DNA from: Berghia stephanieae
Lineage: Eukaryota; Mollusca; Gastropoda; Nudibranchia; Aeolidiidae
DNA: 64,000 nt
Reading direction: 5' to 3'
Assembly: GCA_034508935.3 (NCBI GenBank)
Contig: CM067443.1
Location: 51,177,038-51,241,037, forward strand
The position numbers and the translations under genes were made by a program. The notes beneath the pieces were generated by a model. It did no database searches. It saw only the letters and a program-made list of their open reading frames with translations, and was not told where the DNA came from. Shown piece by piece: positions 1 to 57,439 of this stretch (its first letter is position 1; each line of letters starts with the position of its first letter).

Positions 1-1064
1 ATGGTCATTACAATGCACTTTGCAGGACAGAGTTTCTTATTCCATAGGTCTGCCCAACTGTAATGAGATTCAAGACCTCACTGAACGATGGATAAATATT
101 TTTTGGCTCCCTGCTTCACAAAACAATGCTATCATCAGGGAATAGTTTTAACTTTGTTTTTTCCCTTCATGTATCTTAATGTCCATTGAAGTATTTTTTT
201 AATGCAGCTCATTTTCATATTATAGGCGATCAAAATTATACAAAATTATTGTTTACATTAACTATGGGGAAAAATGTAGTAAGCTGTTTTACTCTCATTC
301 ATCACTTAGATATTGACCATAAATAGAGAGCCTGGCATGAAAGATAGATCACAAAAAGTAATTTATGATAGGCAAATCAAATACATGTTGGTTTACAAAA
401 AATGAGGGTGGAGCGTAATTGTGGTGTATTTTACGAATAATATCAATACAGAAAGTTACCATTGATATCTGAAACATGTAAAAGAAAGCTTTTATATAGC
501 ACAAAATCCACTCAATTTACTTAAATTCTTATATATGGGACTCCTGTAAAGTATGTTGTAAGAATACAAGTAAATACCCTTGCCCAAGGACTTAACTTTG
601 CACTGTTACGAGACTTGACCAGATACTGAGTGCCATATCACAAGCCCACAAAACCAGACAAGGTTGCAGACTGCCTTTTGAGGTCATATAGGAGTGTCCA
701 AAGTTTACTGTTTTTATCATGTTTTTTTGCCATTACTATTTGTCTCATAGTCATTAAATGGTATAAACATTAGTTAACTTCTCAGAAGTTTTTTTTACAC
801 AACTTTCCTTTTTCATCAGGGAGGAATGTTGAATTGCGGTTCAGCTAGTTCAAATAGATGTATTATTAACATCAACATTAATCTTCAGCGATTTAAAAAA
901 AGTTAAACCCATCTTTTGGTGATTAATTTTTTTTTTTCTAATCCATTTCACTGAAAGAATCTTTGTCTTTTTTAAAGCATTATGATTTGGCACTCATATT
1001 GTATATAAGGAAAAGTCTGTTGTCTTCACAGAATTTCTGAATCTCTCCCTCACTTTCTCTGCAG

Positions 1065-46988
<45,924 letters not shown>

Positions 46989-47330
46989 CCTTGGCATTCA
47001 TGTTGCAGCTCTCAGCAATTTTGTTTACAATGTTATTGTTTAAAAAAATGTTCAACATCAATTTTTGTCAAAACAAAGTCCATGCCAAATCAAAGGATAG
47101 GGAAAATAGCGGTTCTCAAACTCAAAAGACCATGAATATACCTGTGCTCTGATTATTGCTCACAAGTTGAACTAAAATCAGTTTTCTTTTTATTGCTCTT
47201 TTTCTATTTTATTGTGAGATTACATTGTTTGGTAGAATAAATGGCCTATGTTATTTTTTTCATTTTATTTTAATATTTTGTGGACAGTTTTCAATATTGT
47301 TTTACTTTTTGAAATAAATATTTTCAAGTT
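46989..47330 (+). other. 3' UTR with polyadenylation signals
   Basis: AT-rich sequence after the stop. AATAAA occurs at 47236-47241 and 47313-47318, the second followed by TTTTCAAGTTG-type sequence. This supports a transcript end near 47.26-47.34 kb and the absence of further exons. Confidence 0.6.
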
Positions 47331-47389
47331 GACAACAACAAAAATGAAATATATGCTTGAATTGCGTCAACAACACTCTGTTTTTTTAT

Positions 47390-48330
47390 TTTTGGGGTTT
47401 TAGGGCGCTTGCAACACTGTTAAGTCATTTCAGCGCCAGTCAAAAGGAAGATGAAAAGTTGTAGATCTGGAGAGAAAAGTATAAAAGAAAAAGTGAGTCA
47501 AGGGGGATTGGTTGAAATAGGGAACAGAAGATTCCATAAGCAATCCATCAATGTGCTTATTCTGACATTACAGTCCCATCTACTGGGTGGGTTCTTTTGA
47601 CCTCCCATGGTGGGCAGGAGGTCACTTGCTGTGTCTTCTATCCCTCTATATCTGTTTTCTGATTTGCTTTCTGTCTGTTTTGGAATTGGATCACTTGGTT
47701 TTCTCCTGACCCATGCCGGAGTCATTATTTTGGGAGATGATTTTTTTCTTGTAAATTAATCTCTCTCGTTTATGTATTGCAATGTTTTATATTTTGATTA
47801 TAATAATGGTTTGTAAACATTTAAGAGTATTCTTTGAGGTGAGGTCCTGGACTTATGTCTGGATTAGACTGTTAGGGGATCTCTAAGTACACTTAGTATG
47901 CTCTTGGAATCTACATCTGTTCCCTATTTGAAACTTTCTCCTTTGTCTTGCTTTTACTTGTGCGCTTTTAATTGTCAATCTAGATTTTTTTTTCTATCCC
48001 ATTTTCTTCCTTTTTACTGTTGCTGAAATGACCTAAATATGTTGCAAGAGCAGTAAAACCCTTAAAAACAAAACAAAACCAAGTCCCATCTAGGTACAAG
48101 CAAGCATCCCTCTATGAAGGATACACTCAAATGTGTATTTAAATGTTCCAAACTAATAACTATAAAATTACAAAACAGATAGGATTTACGGAGAAAAGAA
48201 TATCATCTCTCAAAAAAGGTATTGTACATTTGGCTATCTCCCTTCCAGCTAAGGATCCCAACCAGGACCAGGAAAAAAAAGTAATCTCAATTCAGAACAA
48301 TGTCAGAAGGCAACATGGAAAGGGAAAACA
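47390..48330 (-). mobile_element. CTGGGTGGG retroposon copy, minus strand, split by a plus-strand copy
   Basis: 47390-47571 (GGGCGCTTGCAACACTGTTA, TCATTTCAGCGCCAGTCAAA) and 48093-48330 (TTTACGGAGAAAAGAATATC, AGGATCCCAACCAGGACCAG) are the 3' and middle parts of one minus-oriented copy. They are separated by a complete plus-oriented copy of the same family. Confidence 0.75.
47583..48081 (+). mobile_element. CTGGGTGGG retroposon, full-length copy c with 11-bp target duplication
   Basis: It starts CTGGGTGGGTTC and ends ACCCTTAAAAACAAAACAAA ACCA. AGTCCCATCTA occurs at 47572-47582 and 48082-48092, an exact 11-bp target duplication. The target was an older, inverted copy of the same family. Confidence 0.85.
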
Positions 48331-49002
48331 TTTAAATAAAAAGTATTCCATCAAAGCCACGAGGCACATGGGGTGAGTTTATTCCGTTTTTTGTAGAATA
48401 TTAAATGGACAGCAACAAACCTCAGTATCTTAAGCTGATCTAACAAACCAAGTCACTCAATCACTGCTAGATGGAGAGGAAACTGCAAAAATTTAAATAT
48501 TTTTAAGTTTTAAAAAGAAAACGCGCTCTTGATGAATGCATTTATTTTGGCTCAGATTTAATAAGCATCAGATTCAACCTGACATACAGACCATGCTGTC
48601 TTAACGCATGTCGTCATTAAGCATATTTTGGATGCAAGCATACCGAATGGCCTCTTCTTACTGAATTGTTGCTATATGAACTACACGTCTTTAATCGTGT
48701 TAACTTCTGCTTCAGGCACCCTTCATTAGATGACCGTATCTGATTCTGAATGTTAATTGTTATCCACTCCCTTGCATGGACTGTTGAATTTCATGGACAG
48801 TCAAATTGTTCAAAATAGGCTGGAGAGGAAGCGACCTCCGTGGAGGTGGAAGTGGAAGGAACGAAGATGACCAAGTAGAAGTGGTGACCAAAATGTATTC
48901 TTCCTGGGAGGTGGTATAAAGCTAGTCGTGTTTTTATGGAATCATTTTTTTTCATCATTTGTAGTGTTTCTCTCTCACTTTCAAGCTGACCGTTGTGTGT
49001 GT

Positions 49003-49266
49003 GTTTGAGTGGCCATGTGATCAAATCAGAAGGTCCTGGGTTAAAGTCCCGCTCTGAGCGGTGGATAGTTGAGTCGTTGGAAAAGGCTCTTTACTCCCAT
49101 TCTCTTAATGTACTCGGGTGTAAAATGATTATTTACCATTAACAGCATTGTCTCTGTCAGAAAAAAAAAGTAATATCACGAACAGTAACAGCAAGGGATC
49201 CCTTGTAAAGCGCTTTGAGCCTGTTTAGTGGATATAACGCTATATAAAAACGCCCAAGTTGTTGTT
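49003..49266 (+). mobile_element. tRNA-derived SINE, family 2, copy 2
   Basis: It shares AGAAGGTCCTGGGTTAAAGT (decayed B box), GGAAAAGGCTCTTTACTCCC, AGCAAGGGATCCCTTGTAAA and GCGCTTTGAG with the copy at 39582-39900. The tail is GATATAACGCTATATAAAAA. The tRNA head is less well kept. Confidence 0.8.
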
Positions 49267-49330
49267 TTCTGTACACACTGCCTGCAACAAGGACTATGCA
49301 AAATGATGTATGTATAGTTGTAAGTAGCCT

Positions 49331-49366
49331 ACACACACACACACACACACATACAGAGAGAGAGAG
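49331..49366. repeat. (CA)n-(GA)n microsatellite
   Basis: A short CA array followed by GA repeats. Confidence 0.9.
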
Positions 49367-49554
49367 TATTCACGTAGGCCTAGCCTAGTTCTCTGTTGCC
49401 TTTAGCTGTAGGTATACCTGAGCATATTGTGAGCTAATGCATTGTATTTTGGAGATATTAGGTGAAGATCTGAACAATTGTGTATGAAAGGTGCCAGACA
49501 AAGCAAGAAAGAAAAATACAAGAAAAAAAACATCCCAAAAGTTCAGTCAACATA

Positions 49555-49615
49555 GACTGGGGATCGAACCTCAGACCCTCTGATTACCGGGCAGACATGC
49601 TACCATTACCATATT
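49555..49615 (-). repeat. tRNA-like SINE head
   Basis: The minus strand reads ATGGTAATGGTAGCATGTCT (A box) and TGAGGTTCGATCCCCAG (B box) at tRNA-like spacing, close to tRNA-Gly. The acceptor stem does not pair and the body is not shared with the other SINEs here, so it is called a relic and not a tRNA gene. Confidence 0.5.
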
Positions 49616-50004
49616 AGGTGGGAATGTGGGCTAATACAAAAATTTGGAGATATTAAGTGGGTTTCAGCTATTAGACTTAAAAGTCTCCGATATTGCTGGT
49701 AAATTTTACTAAAAGCAAAGGGGAAAAAATCGGGGATTTTGAAAACTGTTATAACTGGGTGCCTGTTATATCTGGACCTGTTATACATGGGGTTCCACTG
49801 TATGTACTTTTTCACACCACATAGGTTCCCCTGTATGTATTTCACACCACATGGGTTCCACTTAGACTTGGATCTTAGCCGTCCATTTACTGGCCAACGA
49901 ATAATCATCAAAATTATCCTCTGATAAACGGATAATCGTCGAGTACTGTAGTAATAGTATAGTAAGTAACGGTTGGAAGCATAGACTGATCATTGGGATA
50001 GGAT

Positions 50005-50031
50005 AATAATAATAATAATAATAATAATACG
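50005..50031. repeat. (AAT)n microsatellite
   Basis: Short array just before the retroposon copies at 50.04 kb. Confidence 0.9.
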
Positions 50032-50039
50032 AGTGCGAG

Positions 50040-50549
50040 TTGGGGGAATGGCAACTTTAAATTTAGGTCATTTCAGCATAAGTAAAAAGGAAGAAAATGG
50101 GAGAGTTAAAAAAAAAATTAGATTTACAATTAAAAGCACACAAGAAAGGTAAGACAAAGGGGAATGGTACAAATAGGGAATAGATTTAGATTCCAAGAGT
50201 ATTTGCATAGTTTGAGATCACCTAAAAGTCTCATCCAGCCACAAGCACAGGATCCCACTAAAGACTCGAATGCTTACTACAATCAAAACAACAAATATAG
50301 CAATACATAACAGAGGTGATTTACAAGAAATTATCATCCCTCAAAACTATAACTATACATTTGACTATGTTTCCCCCTCAGCCAATGACTCCGACAAGGG
50401 AAAGGGCAAAACCAAGTTTTGTTTTGTTTTTAGGGTTTTACGGCGCTTGCAACGCATTAAAGTCATATCAGCGCCAGTAAAAAGGAACAAAATGGGATAG
50501 TAAAAAGTTCTAGAATTACAATTAAAGCACCCAAGAAAAGGTAAGACCA
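50040..50549 (-). mobile_element. Two CTGGGTGGG retroposon copies in tandem (d1, d2), minus strand
   Basis: 50040-50412 matches the 3' and middle parts of the family. At 50413 the A-rich tail of a second copy begins (GTTTTGTTTTTAGGGTTTTA, CGGCGCTTGCAACGCATTAA) and runs to about 50549, where it is cut short. Again two copies lie in the same direction. Confidence 0.75.
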
Positions 50550-51095
50550 GGGGCGTGGCTCTATTGGTTCAAATGGTGCCTGGCACCACATCCATGTTTT
50601 AAAAATGGATAACAGCATTTTTTAAAATATATAAAACTGAGAAATGGTATATATCGCCTTTTATCAACAGTGCGAAACAGACTCCCTTTCTGTCACAACG
50701 CCTTCTATCCATGCTTTTCTCCCGATTCACACAGTCCGTTGATGACTGTCAGCGACTGTGTACCATGGCTGAGCGAGTGACTGGATTTCCCCACTCAAAC
50801 GATTCAAAGGAGCGGATTTTTGCTTGCACCATTTAAGGCTATTACTATAATGTTGCCACAGTGAATACCTGGCTCGAATTTTTACCATCTTCACATACGA
50901 GAAAAAACCCGCCTCAGGTGCCGAGAAATTTTTGCTCCAACTCTGTTGGACTGGGGAAAAAATAGCTAATGTTGGTCATTTACGTCCTAGTCATAGTATG
51001 GTAACTTCGACCATCTTTATTATTATCAAAATCACGATTATCAACAAGTTCATTTGTTTCTCTCTCTGTGTCGTGATTATTGTATATATTCATTT

Positions 51096-51314
51096 ATTAT
51101 TATTATCATCATCATCATCATCATTATTATTATTATTGCTGCAAAAATTGATATGAAGGAATGTGAACGAGTTAAGTCAAACATTTCTTGATAGTGATGC
51201 TATATGCTAAATGCATGATCTTCGCGTGAATATGCGTGTTTGACTTTGTGTGTGTGTGTGTGTGCGTGCGCGTTCATCTCACATACACACACACACACAC
51301 ACACAGATAGGTAG

Positions 51315-51350
<36 letters not shown>
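51096..51350. repeat. ATT/ATC, (GT)n and (CA)n-(GATA)n-(GA)n microsatellite cluster
   Basis: ATT/ATC repeats at 51096-51136. GT repeats at 51247-51263 and CA repeats at 51281-51305 are complementary and separated by about 17 bp, so they can pair as a hairpin. GATA and GA repeats follow. Confidence 0.9.
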
Positions 51351-51351
<1 letters not shown>

Positions 51352-51724
51352 TCTTGTATGGTGTCATGTTTGATTTCCGAAGTGGAATGGGGCTGTTTCA
51401 TGACGTTACTACAGTACTCTTTTAATAGGCCATGGGCTGTTTACATTCTACGCTTTGTAAGTTTTGAAATTACCCTTTGTTCGATTGACATTCAATGTCT
51501 GCATGTGTCCCTTTAGCCATTTCCCTCAGTGTCCAAACTTCAATCAATATATTCGTTCGTGATTTATATAAACAAACTATTGAAAAGATTTGCAGGAATA
51601 GAAACATCACCATGCAAATTTACTTTACAAGTATGTAAGTTTTTTTTTCTTTCTTTTATATTTACACATGTAGCATGTGTAAGTCATTTTCGTCTGCACC
51701 ACTTTATACTGTAAGCATGCCACG

Positions 51725-52255
51725 CCGCTGGGTAAGACAAAGGGGAATTGGTTCAAATAGGGAACAGATGCACAAGAGCATACCGTCAATGTACTTTGAG
51801 TTTGAGATCACCTACGAGTCTCATCTAAACACAAGCACAGGCCCATACTAAGTAAGAGAAATACACTCAAATATTTGCAAAATATATATATAATGTGTAA
51901 ACAAAATATAATACAGTTATACCCGAGAAATGATTTACAAGGAAAAAAAAATCTTCCACAACGAACTATACATTTGACTGTTTCCCTCTCAGCAAAGGCA
52001 TCCAACCAGGGCCTTGACAAAACTAAATAATCTCATTCCAAGACAAAGACAGAAAGCAAGTTGGAAAACATATAGGGGGATAGAAGACACAATAAGAACC
52101 CCCCTGCCCACTATGGGAGGTCAGGAACCCCACCCAGGGCAAAACCAAGTAATCTCACTCAAAGGCAATGACAAAAAGCAAGTTGGAAAATATATACAGG
52201 GGTATAGAAGACACAGTAAGTGACCTACCTGCCCATGAGGCCATGAACCCCACCC
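51725..52255 (-). mobile_element. CTGGGTGGG retroposon copy e with duplicated 5' end
   Basis: 51725-52137 matches copy f from its middle to its CCCCACCCAG end but lacks the 3' tail. 52138-52255 then repeats the last 118 bp (GGCAAAACCAAGTAATCTCA to CCCCACCCAG). A SINE family 2 piece (AAAAGGTTCTTTACTCACAT) follows directly. Confidence 0.75.
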
Positions 52256-52342
52256 AGAAAAGGTTCTTTACTCACATTGCGTTACATACTTTCTCAATTT
52301 TTTTTTTCAATAGACGGGAGATGTGACTCGCTCAATGGGTGT

Positions 52343-52872
52343 TTTGTTTTTGTTTTTAGAGGTTTTACGGCGCTTGCAACACATTAAGGTCATATCAGCG
52401 CCAGTAAAAGCGAAGAAAATGGGATAGTAAAAAGGTTCAAGAATTACAATTAAAGTATCCAAGAATAAGGCAGACAAAGGGGAATTGGTTCAAATAGGAA
52501 ACAGATGTAGATTCCAAGAGCACACTGTCAAAGTACTTAGTTTGAAATCACCTAAAAGTCTCATCAGACACAAGCACAGGTCCCCACTAAGAGGAACACA
52601 CTCAAATGTTTACAATCTTATATAATATTTTAACAAAACATAATACAGTGTATAAACAGAGAGATGATTTACAAGGAAAAAAATATCATCTCCCAAAACT
52701 CTATACATTTGACTGTTTCCCTCCCAGTCAGGGCATCCGACCAGGGCCAGAACAAAACCAAGTAATCTCAGTCCAAGACAAAGACAGAAAGCAAATTGGA
52801 AAACATATAGGGGGATAGAGGACACAGTAAGTATCTCCCTGCCCACTATGGGAGATCAGGAACCCCACCCAG
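52343..52872 (-). mobile_element. CTGGGTGGG retroposon, full-length copy f with 11-bp target duplication
   Basis: 530 bp. On the minus strand it starts CTGGGTGGGG and ends GCGCCGTAAAACCTCTAAAA plus an A-rich tail. TCAATGGGTGT lies on both sides (52332-52342 and 52873-52883). It is the best-preserved single copy and a good reference for the family. Confidence 0.87.
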
Positions 52873-52981
52873 TCAATGGGTGTCAACCCTGTACCTAAAA
52901 CTAGAAGGTTGAATTGATTACCATACCGCTGACAAATATTTGTACCCTAGTGTATATATTAAACAGAGTTATTAAAATAGA

Positions 52982-52983
<2 letters not shown>

Positions 52984-53014
<31 letters not shown>
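52984..53014. repeat. (AT)n microsatellite
   Basis: About 30 bp of TA repeats. Confidence 0.95.
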
Positions 53015-53016
<2 letters not shown>

Positions 53017-53019
53017 CTA

Positions 53020-54290
53020 CCAATCACCAAATACCACAAAGTTGCCGCCAGCCTTTAGTGGCTGAAACTGCTTGCGACTTGTGGTATCTTTGTGTCTTGT
53101 TTTTTAATAAGGAGATAGAGTAGATTAAGCAAAAGTTGATATGTATCCTCGTCAGTAGGTAAATATTATAATCCACTTATCGTCATTAGTATATCAATTC
53201 TTTTAAATGCATTTCACAAAGAATACCATAACATTTTTTTATTGTATTCAATTTCTTTGTCAAATGTCGGTGTTGAGGTGCATGTTGACCTTGAAAATTT
53301 CTATGGATTGCTCTCTTCCTTGGTTATTTTACTAGAGCCATGGTTTTACACAAATAATTGTTAAAATTGTTTTTTTGTTGTTGTTTTTTTTAACAATATT
53401 AACATTAAAATTAACAAAAGAAAAATGAACACATCAACAAACCAAGCCATTACACCGGTATCAAGACCAATGAATCAAGTTTATTTTAACTTCAACATGT
53501 CTCGTAAAAAGATTCAATGCCGATCTATATATGTAATTATTCACACTCATAATTAACCCTGAAAGACTTCACATCAGTTAGATATGGAGAAAATCCTTAC
53601 AAAACTGTAAAGAGAATCCTTGTGAAATTGATGACATTTCTGTATTGTTTGGCACCGATGAGAACTGTACTGAATTGTAATCCCCGAGTCATCTTATGGC
53701 AGGTAATCCGTCTATGATTCTATTAAGACATCATGTCTCTTGCCAGTTTCAGATGAAACATGCACACACACAAACACACACACAAGGTTTAAATAATGAA
53801 CACTCTAAAACAGCATAAAAAGAAAGCAAGAAAAATAAAACATCCCATAATTCCCCATTTAGCTTCACGTCTACATGATTGACTCCAGCCAAACCTACCA
53901 TATTTCATAAATGCAGAGCAATCATATAAATTGGGTTTTTAATTAGGATTAATAATATTTTACTAAAGTGACGTAATTTCACAACGCCATGCAATTTTAA
54001 ATCACTTGTGTCTGTTGTGAGTAATCTCCAGGATTATCAGTTTGACTGGTAGGCATAGGTCCAGCACTGCAGTCCTACAACCTTGCTGACTTGGATTTTG
54101 GATGAAGTATACGGGAGTTTGGAATGTTTTGCAAATGATGAAAACTGTGATGGTAAAGTATAAATAAACATGGCCATTCTAAAACGCATTTCCACTGATT
54201 CACCCCGCTCAATCTGCTTCACAATTAATAAAAAATATTTATAATAATCATAAAATACAAGAGAAAGCACTTAAACTTAAACATATAATA
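53020..54290. other. Intergenic sequence without recognised features
   Basis: Only a short CA run (53763-53785) stands out. No exon, transposon protein or repeat match was seen. Confidence 0.55.
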
Positions 54291-55372
54291 ATAATAACAA
54301 TGGTATAGATTTATAGTGTGCCAAACATCCCTTCATCTGAAGGGTCTGGGCACATAGCAAAGATTCAGCCCTTACACAGTACACAAACAATGCAATTATA
54401 CACATAATCAAAAGAAAGCCTGTCTGAATAAAACTGTCTTCTTTTTTTGTTTGTTTGTTGCTTTAGGTCTCTTCCAACACAATTGAGGTTATATGAGAGA
54501 CCGCTGAAACAAAAAAACAAGCAATCTAACAAAAATAGTACAAATGTAAATCAAAATCATAACCTAAAGATAACATAAGCTAAATTATAAATAACCAAGA
54601 ACAAACAGGCAGAAGATTTACAGAAAAAAAAATATCCCCTGTCAAAAATACAATCACAAACCAAAGAAGCAGGATAGGCTAATAAAGAGAAGAAGAAACG
54701 ACATCACTATCGGATCGTACACCCATGCGAACATCAAAAAATTGTCTTCAATCGATGCTTGAAATCCTAAAGTGAAGACAAAGAACTTATCTTATGTGGT
54801 AGCAAATTCCAAAAGCTTGGACCAGAATGCTGAAAGGCGTGTTCACCAGCCTTCACTTGACAGCGGGGTGTTATCAATTTGAGGTCGTTCATTGATCGAG
54901 GCGATCGCTGTGGGATATACCGTTCAATAAGGCTTGAGAGATATGTTGGTGATGAGCCTTCCAAGCATATGAATACAATAGCTGAAGATTTATAATTAAT
55001 GCGCTGGTCCACTGGCAGCCAATGCAGCTGTTGTGGTAATTCGGGAGCTGCAGTTTTCCTGTCTTTCTGCAGTACAACGCGGGCTGCCATGTTCTGTAAT
55101 TTCTGGAGTTTGTTTATTTTGTCCTTTGTGATACCAACAAACAATGCATTGCAATAATCCCTTTTCGGGAATATCAAAGATGTTACCAATTTGTTGCAGG
55201 TTTCCCTATTAATAAATGGTCTGATTGTTCTCATGTTTCTTAGAATGCAGAAAGCATTTGTTCTCACATTGTTATTATGTAATGATATCAGCACTAAAGG
55301 CTTTTGTCTTAATGATCTTAAATAAATCAGCAAAAACTGCATGCAGTTACAGTTTTGAACCATGGTGTACAT
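54290..55372 (-). mobile_element. CR1/L2-type LINE, 3' end with reverse transcriptase C-terminus
   Basis: 55372-54767 on the minus strand is open for 201 codons. It includes PKRDYCNALFVGITKDKINK, LQKLQNMAARVVL, QQLHWLPVDQRINYKSS, then SSPTYLSSLIERYIPQRSPR and AFQHSGPSFWNLLPHKI. This is the standard C-terminal domain of CR1/L2/Rex-type non-LTR reverse transcriptases (DYCNALL, LHWLPV-x-x-RI, WN-x-LP). The catalytic FADD part is missing, so the copy is 5'-truncated. The 3' region to about 54290 carries a small inserted repeat and ends with an ATT-type tail. No stop breaks the 201 codons, so it is rather young. Confidence 0.85.
54430..54650 (-). repeat. Insert related to the CTGGGTGGG retroposon inside the LINE tail
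   Basis: TTTGTTTGTTTGTTGCTTTA, then AACACAATTGAGGTTATATG and GATTTACAGAAAAAAAAATA follow the order of the family's minus-strand 3' end, but with strong divergence. It may be a separate subfamily. Confidence 0.4.
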
Positions 55373-56930
55373 GTATCTAACTGAAAAGCAAATGGAAGTC
55401 TTTCAAGATTTAAGATTTCATAACCCACAAATTTTATGCCTATCTTTTCAACCACCATTGTCCATTTAAAGCAGTACTTTACAAACTCAAAAAGGTATAC
55501 TTCATATCACCAAAAGAGAAAAGCAACAATTTTACAATGACATTATTACGCCATCTAATTGTTTAAAAAAGAAAATTATATAATAATGCCATACTTCTCA
55601 TTTTCTGACTGTACACTGTAAATGATTTGTAAGAGATTATCCGTTTTAAAAGCAATTTGATAGACATAAACAATGAAGAAAAATTCTAGCTCAGATCCCT
55701 AAATAATGCATCCAGTCCAACAAAACCTCAGATTCAACAAATTTTAACGGTTCCCTTTTTTTTTCTATTTGACACTACTAAAGTCACCTTGCATTCAACA
55801 AATTTGATTACCATTCACTTCGGCTACAACGAAGTAATTGAAACTGTGAGGAAGAGAAAAGACAAGGCTGGTATTTTAAACAATCTTGCATTGCTTACTG
55901 AACCCAGTGAGCTTTATTATTCACCACCATTGTCTAGTACTAGTAGACCACTTTAAGGTAGAGGTGGGGGCATTGCGTATATGTGAGTGTATTGCAAGCA
56001 GCAGCGACACTCGCAGTCAAATCAGAATGGATTATTTTGTTTCTCTTTGCTGTGGTACATTGGGTATGTAGGTGTATCAGGAATGACAAAGGGCGAGGTC
56101 TGAATGAGACATGGCCATGAGAGGGAACGGACAGTGAGATAGAGCAAAGGCGGGGAGATGATCCATAAACTTAACCTTTATCTGATCTTAATCTTAAACT
56201 TAACCAACTCAATAAGGGGTTGAGACAATCTTACGAGTATCCTGGTACTTGCGGGGAATGTGGCAAGGGGGGAGAGGGGGATTCATTTATCTTTCACCAA
56301 CTATAAGTGCATATAAGGTTGAATATCAATGCCAAAAGTGACACCTCAGATTCTGCAAAAACTGGGTTAAAATGAACATTGCTTACCAGTCCCGTAAACT
56401 TCGTTGTAACTTAGGTATATTCAAATTTTCACATTTCACATATAATACTAATTTTTATATCTATACTAATACTATATACATTGAAAAGTCCAGGTGACAT
56501 CTACCAAAATCAAGTTGACACCATCCTCATTAAATTTTTAAAAATTAATATTTTTTAAACTGCAGAATCTATCTGGGAGCTGACATTTGGCCAGATCATA
56601 ATCCAGTTGTCATGTGAATGAAAGTGAAACTTAAAATCCCCTACAGTAAAATACCGAAAACAAAATTTGACCTTTTACCCTTTAAACAACAACATTAGTA
56701 TGCAATTGAAGTAAAGAATAGATATGTCTGCCTCATGGTACAAGCAAAAGGCGAAGGTGTTGAAATGCAGACAGAACTGGAGAAACTGAGGAATTGCTTA
56801 AAGGAGACAATGAACGAAACTAATGAGATGATGCTCAAAAATAAGATATATCTGAGAAAAAAAACATGAATGACAGATGATATTTTGGAATTCATGAAGG
56901 AAAGAAAAAAGCTCATGGGAACCAATAAGT
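55373..56930. other. Intergenic sequence without recognised features
   Basis: Nothing coding or repetitive that I can name. A G-rich patch (GGGGAATGTGGCAAGGGGGG) lies near 56254-56280. Confidence 0.5.
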
Positions 56931-56934
56931 ACAA

Positions 56935-57360
56935 ATAAATTGATAAAACAGCATCAATCCCTGAGGACCTTAAAATGTCCATAATCGTCCTGCTCCCTAA
57001 GACCTGATGCAGTGGGATGCTCTAACTACTTAACTATGTCTGATGTGTCTTGTCTACAAACATTGTGGAAAGAAAGGACAATATATGAACAAATTTTAGA
57101 GATACTACACAAACAGACAAAATTTCTGAAGACCATCCAACAAAGAACACTCGTTCACTTCAGTCATATTAGAATATATAAAACAATTCATAAGAAGATA
57201 CTGAAGGGAACAGTAGACCGAAAGTGTGGTAGAGGGAGAAAGAGGAAATGCTGGCATAAAAATATCAAAGAAGTGGCATGAATGAAATCGCCCGCCATAG
57301 AAAGAGATGGAAGACAATGGCTTCCAACCTCTGGAAAGAGAAGGAACCTGGATGAATAAT
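56935..57360 (+). mobile_element. LINE relic with internal deletion
   Basis: SIPEDLKMSIIVLLPK near 56957-57002 matches the conserved W-P-E-D-W-K-x-S-x-x-x-P-L-P-K block of craft-type (CR1/RTE-like) reverse transcriptases. Then TIQQRTLVHFSHI, ILKGTVDRKCGRGRKRKCWH and NIKEVA match the C-terminal R-G-R-P-R-x-x-W tail found hundreds of residues later in intact elements. The middle is lost and the frame is broken. Confidence 0.65.
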
Positions 57361-57439
57361 AATAACAATAATAATAATATTGAAGATGATATTGAAGATG
57401 ATGACATTAATAATAATGTTGAATATGGTGACGGCAATA

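Noticed and set aside
49331-51350. CRISPR-like regularity of short repeats
   Set aside because: These are simple dinucleotide arrays with no spacers, in an animal-type genome.
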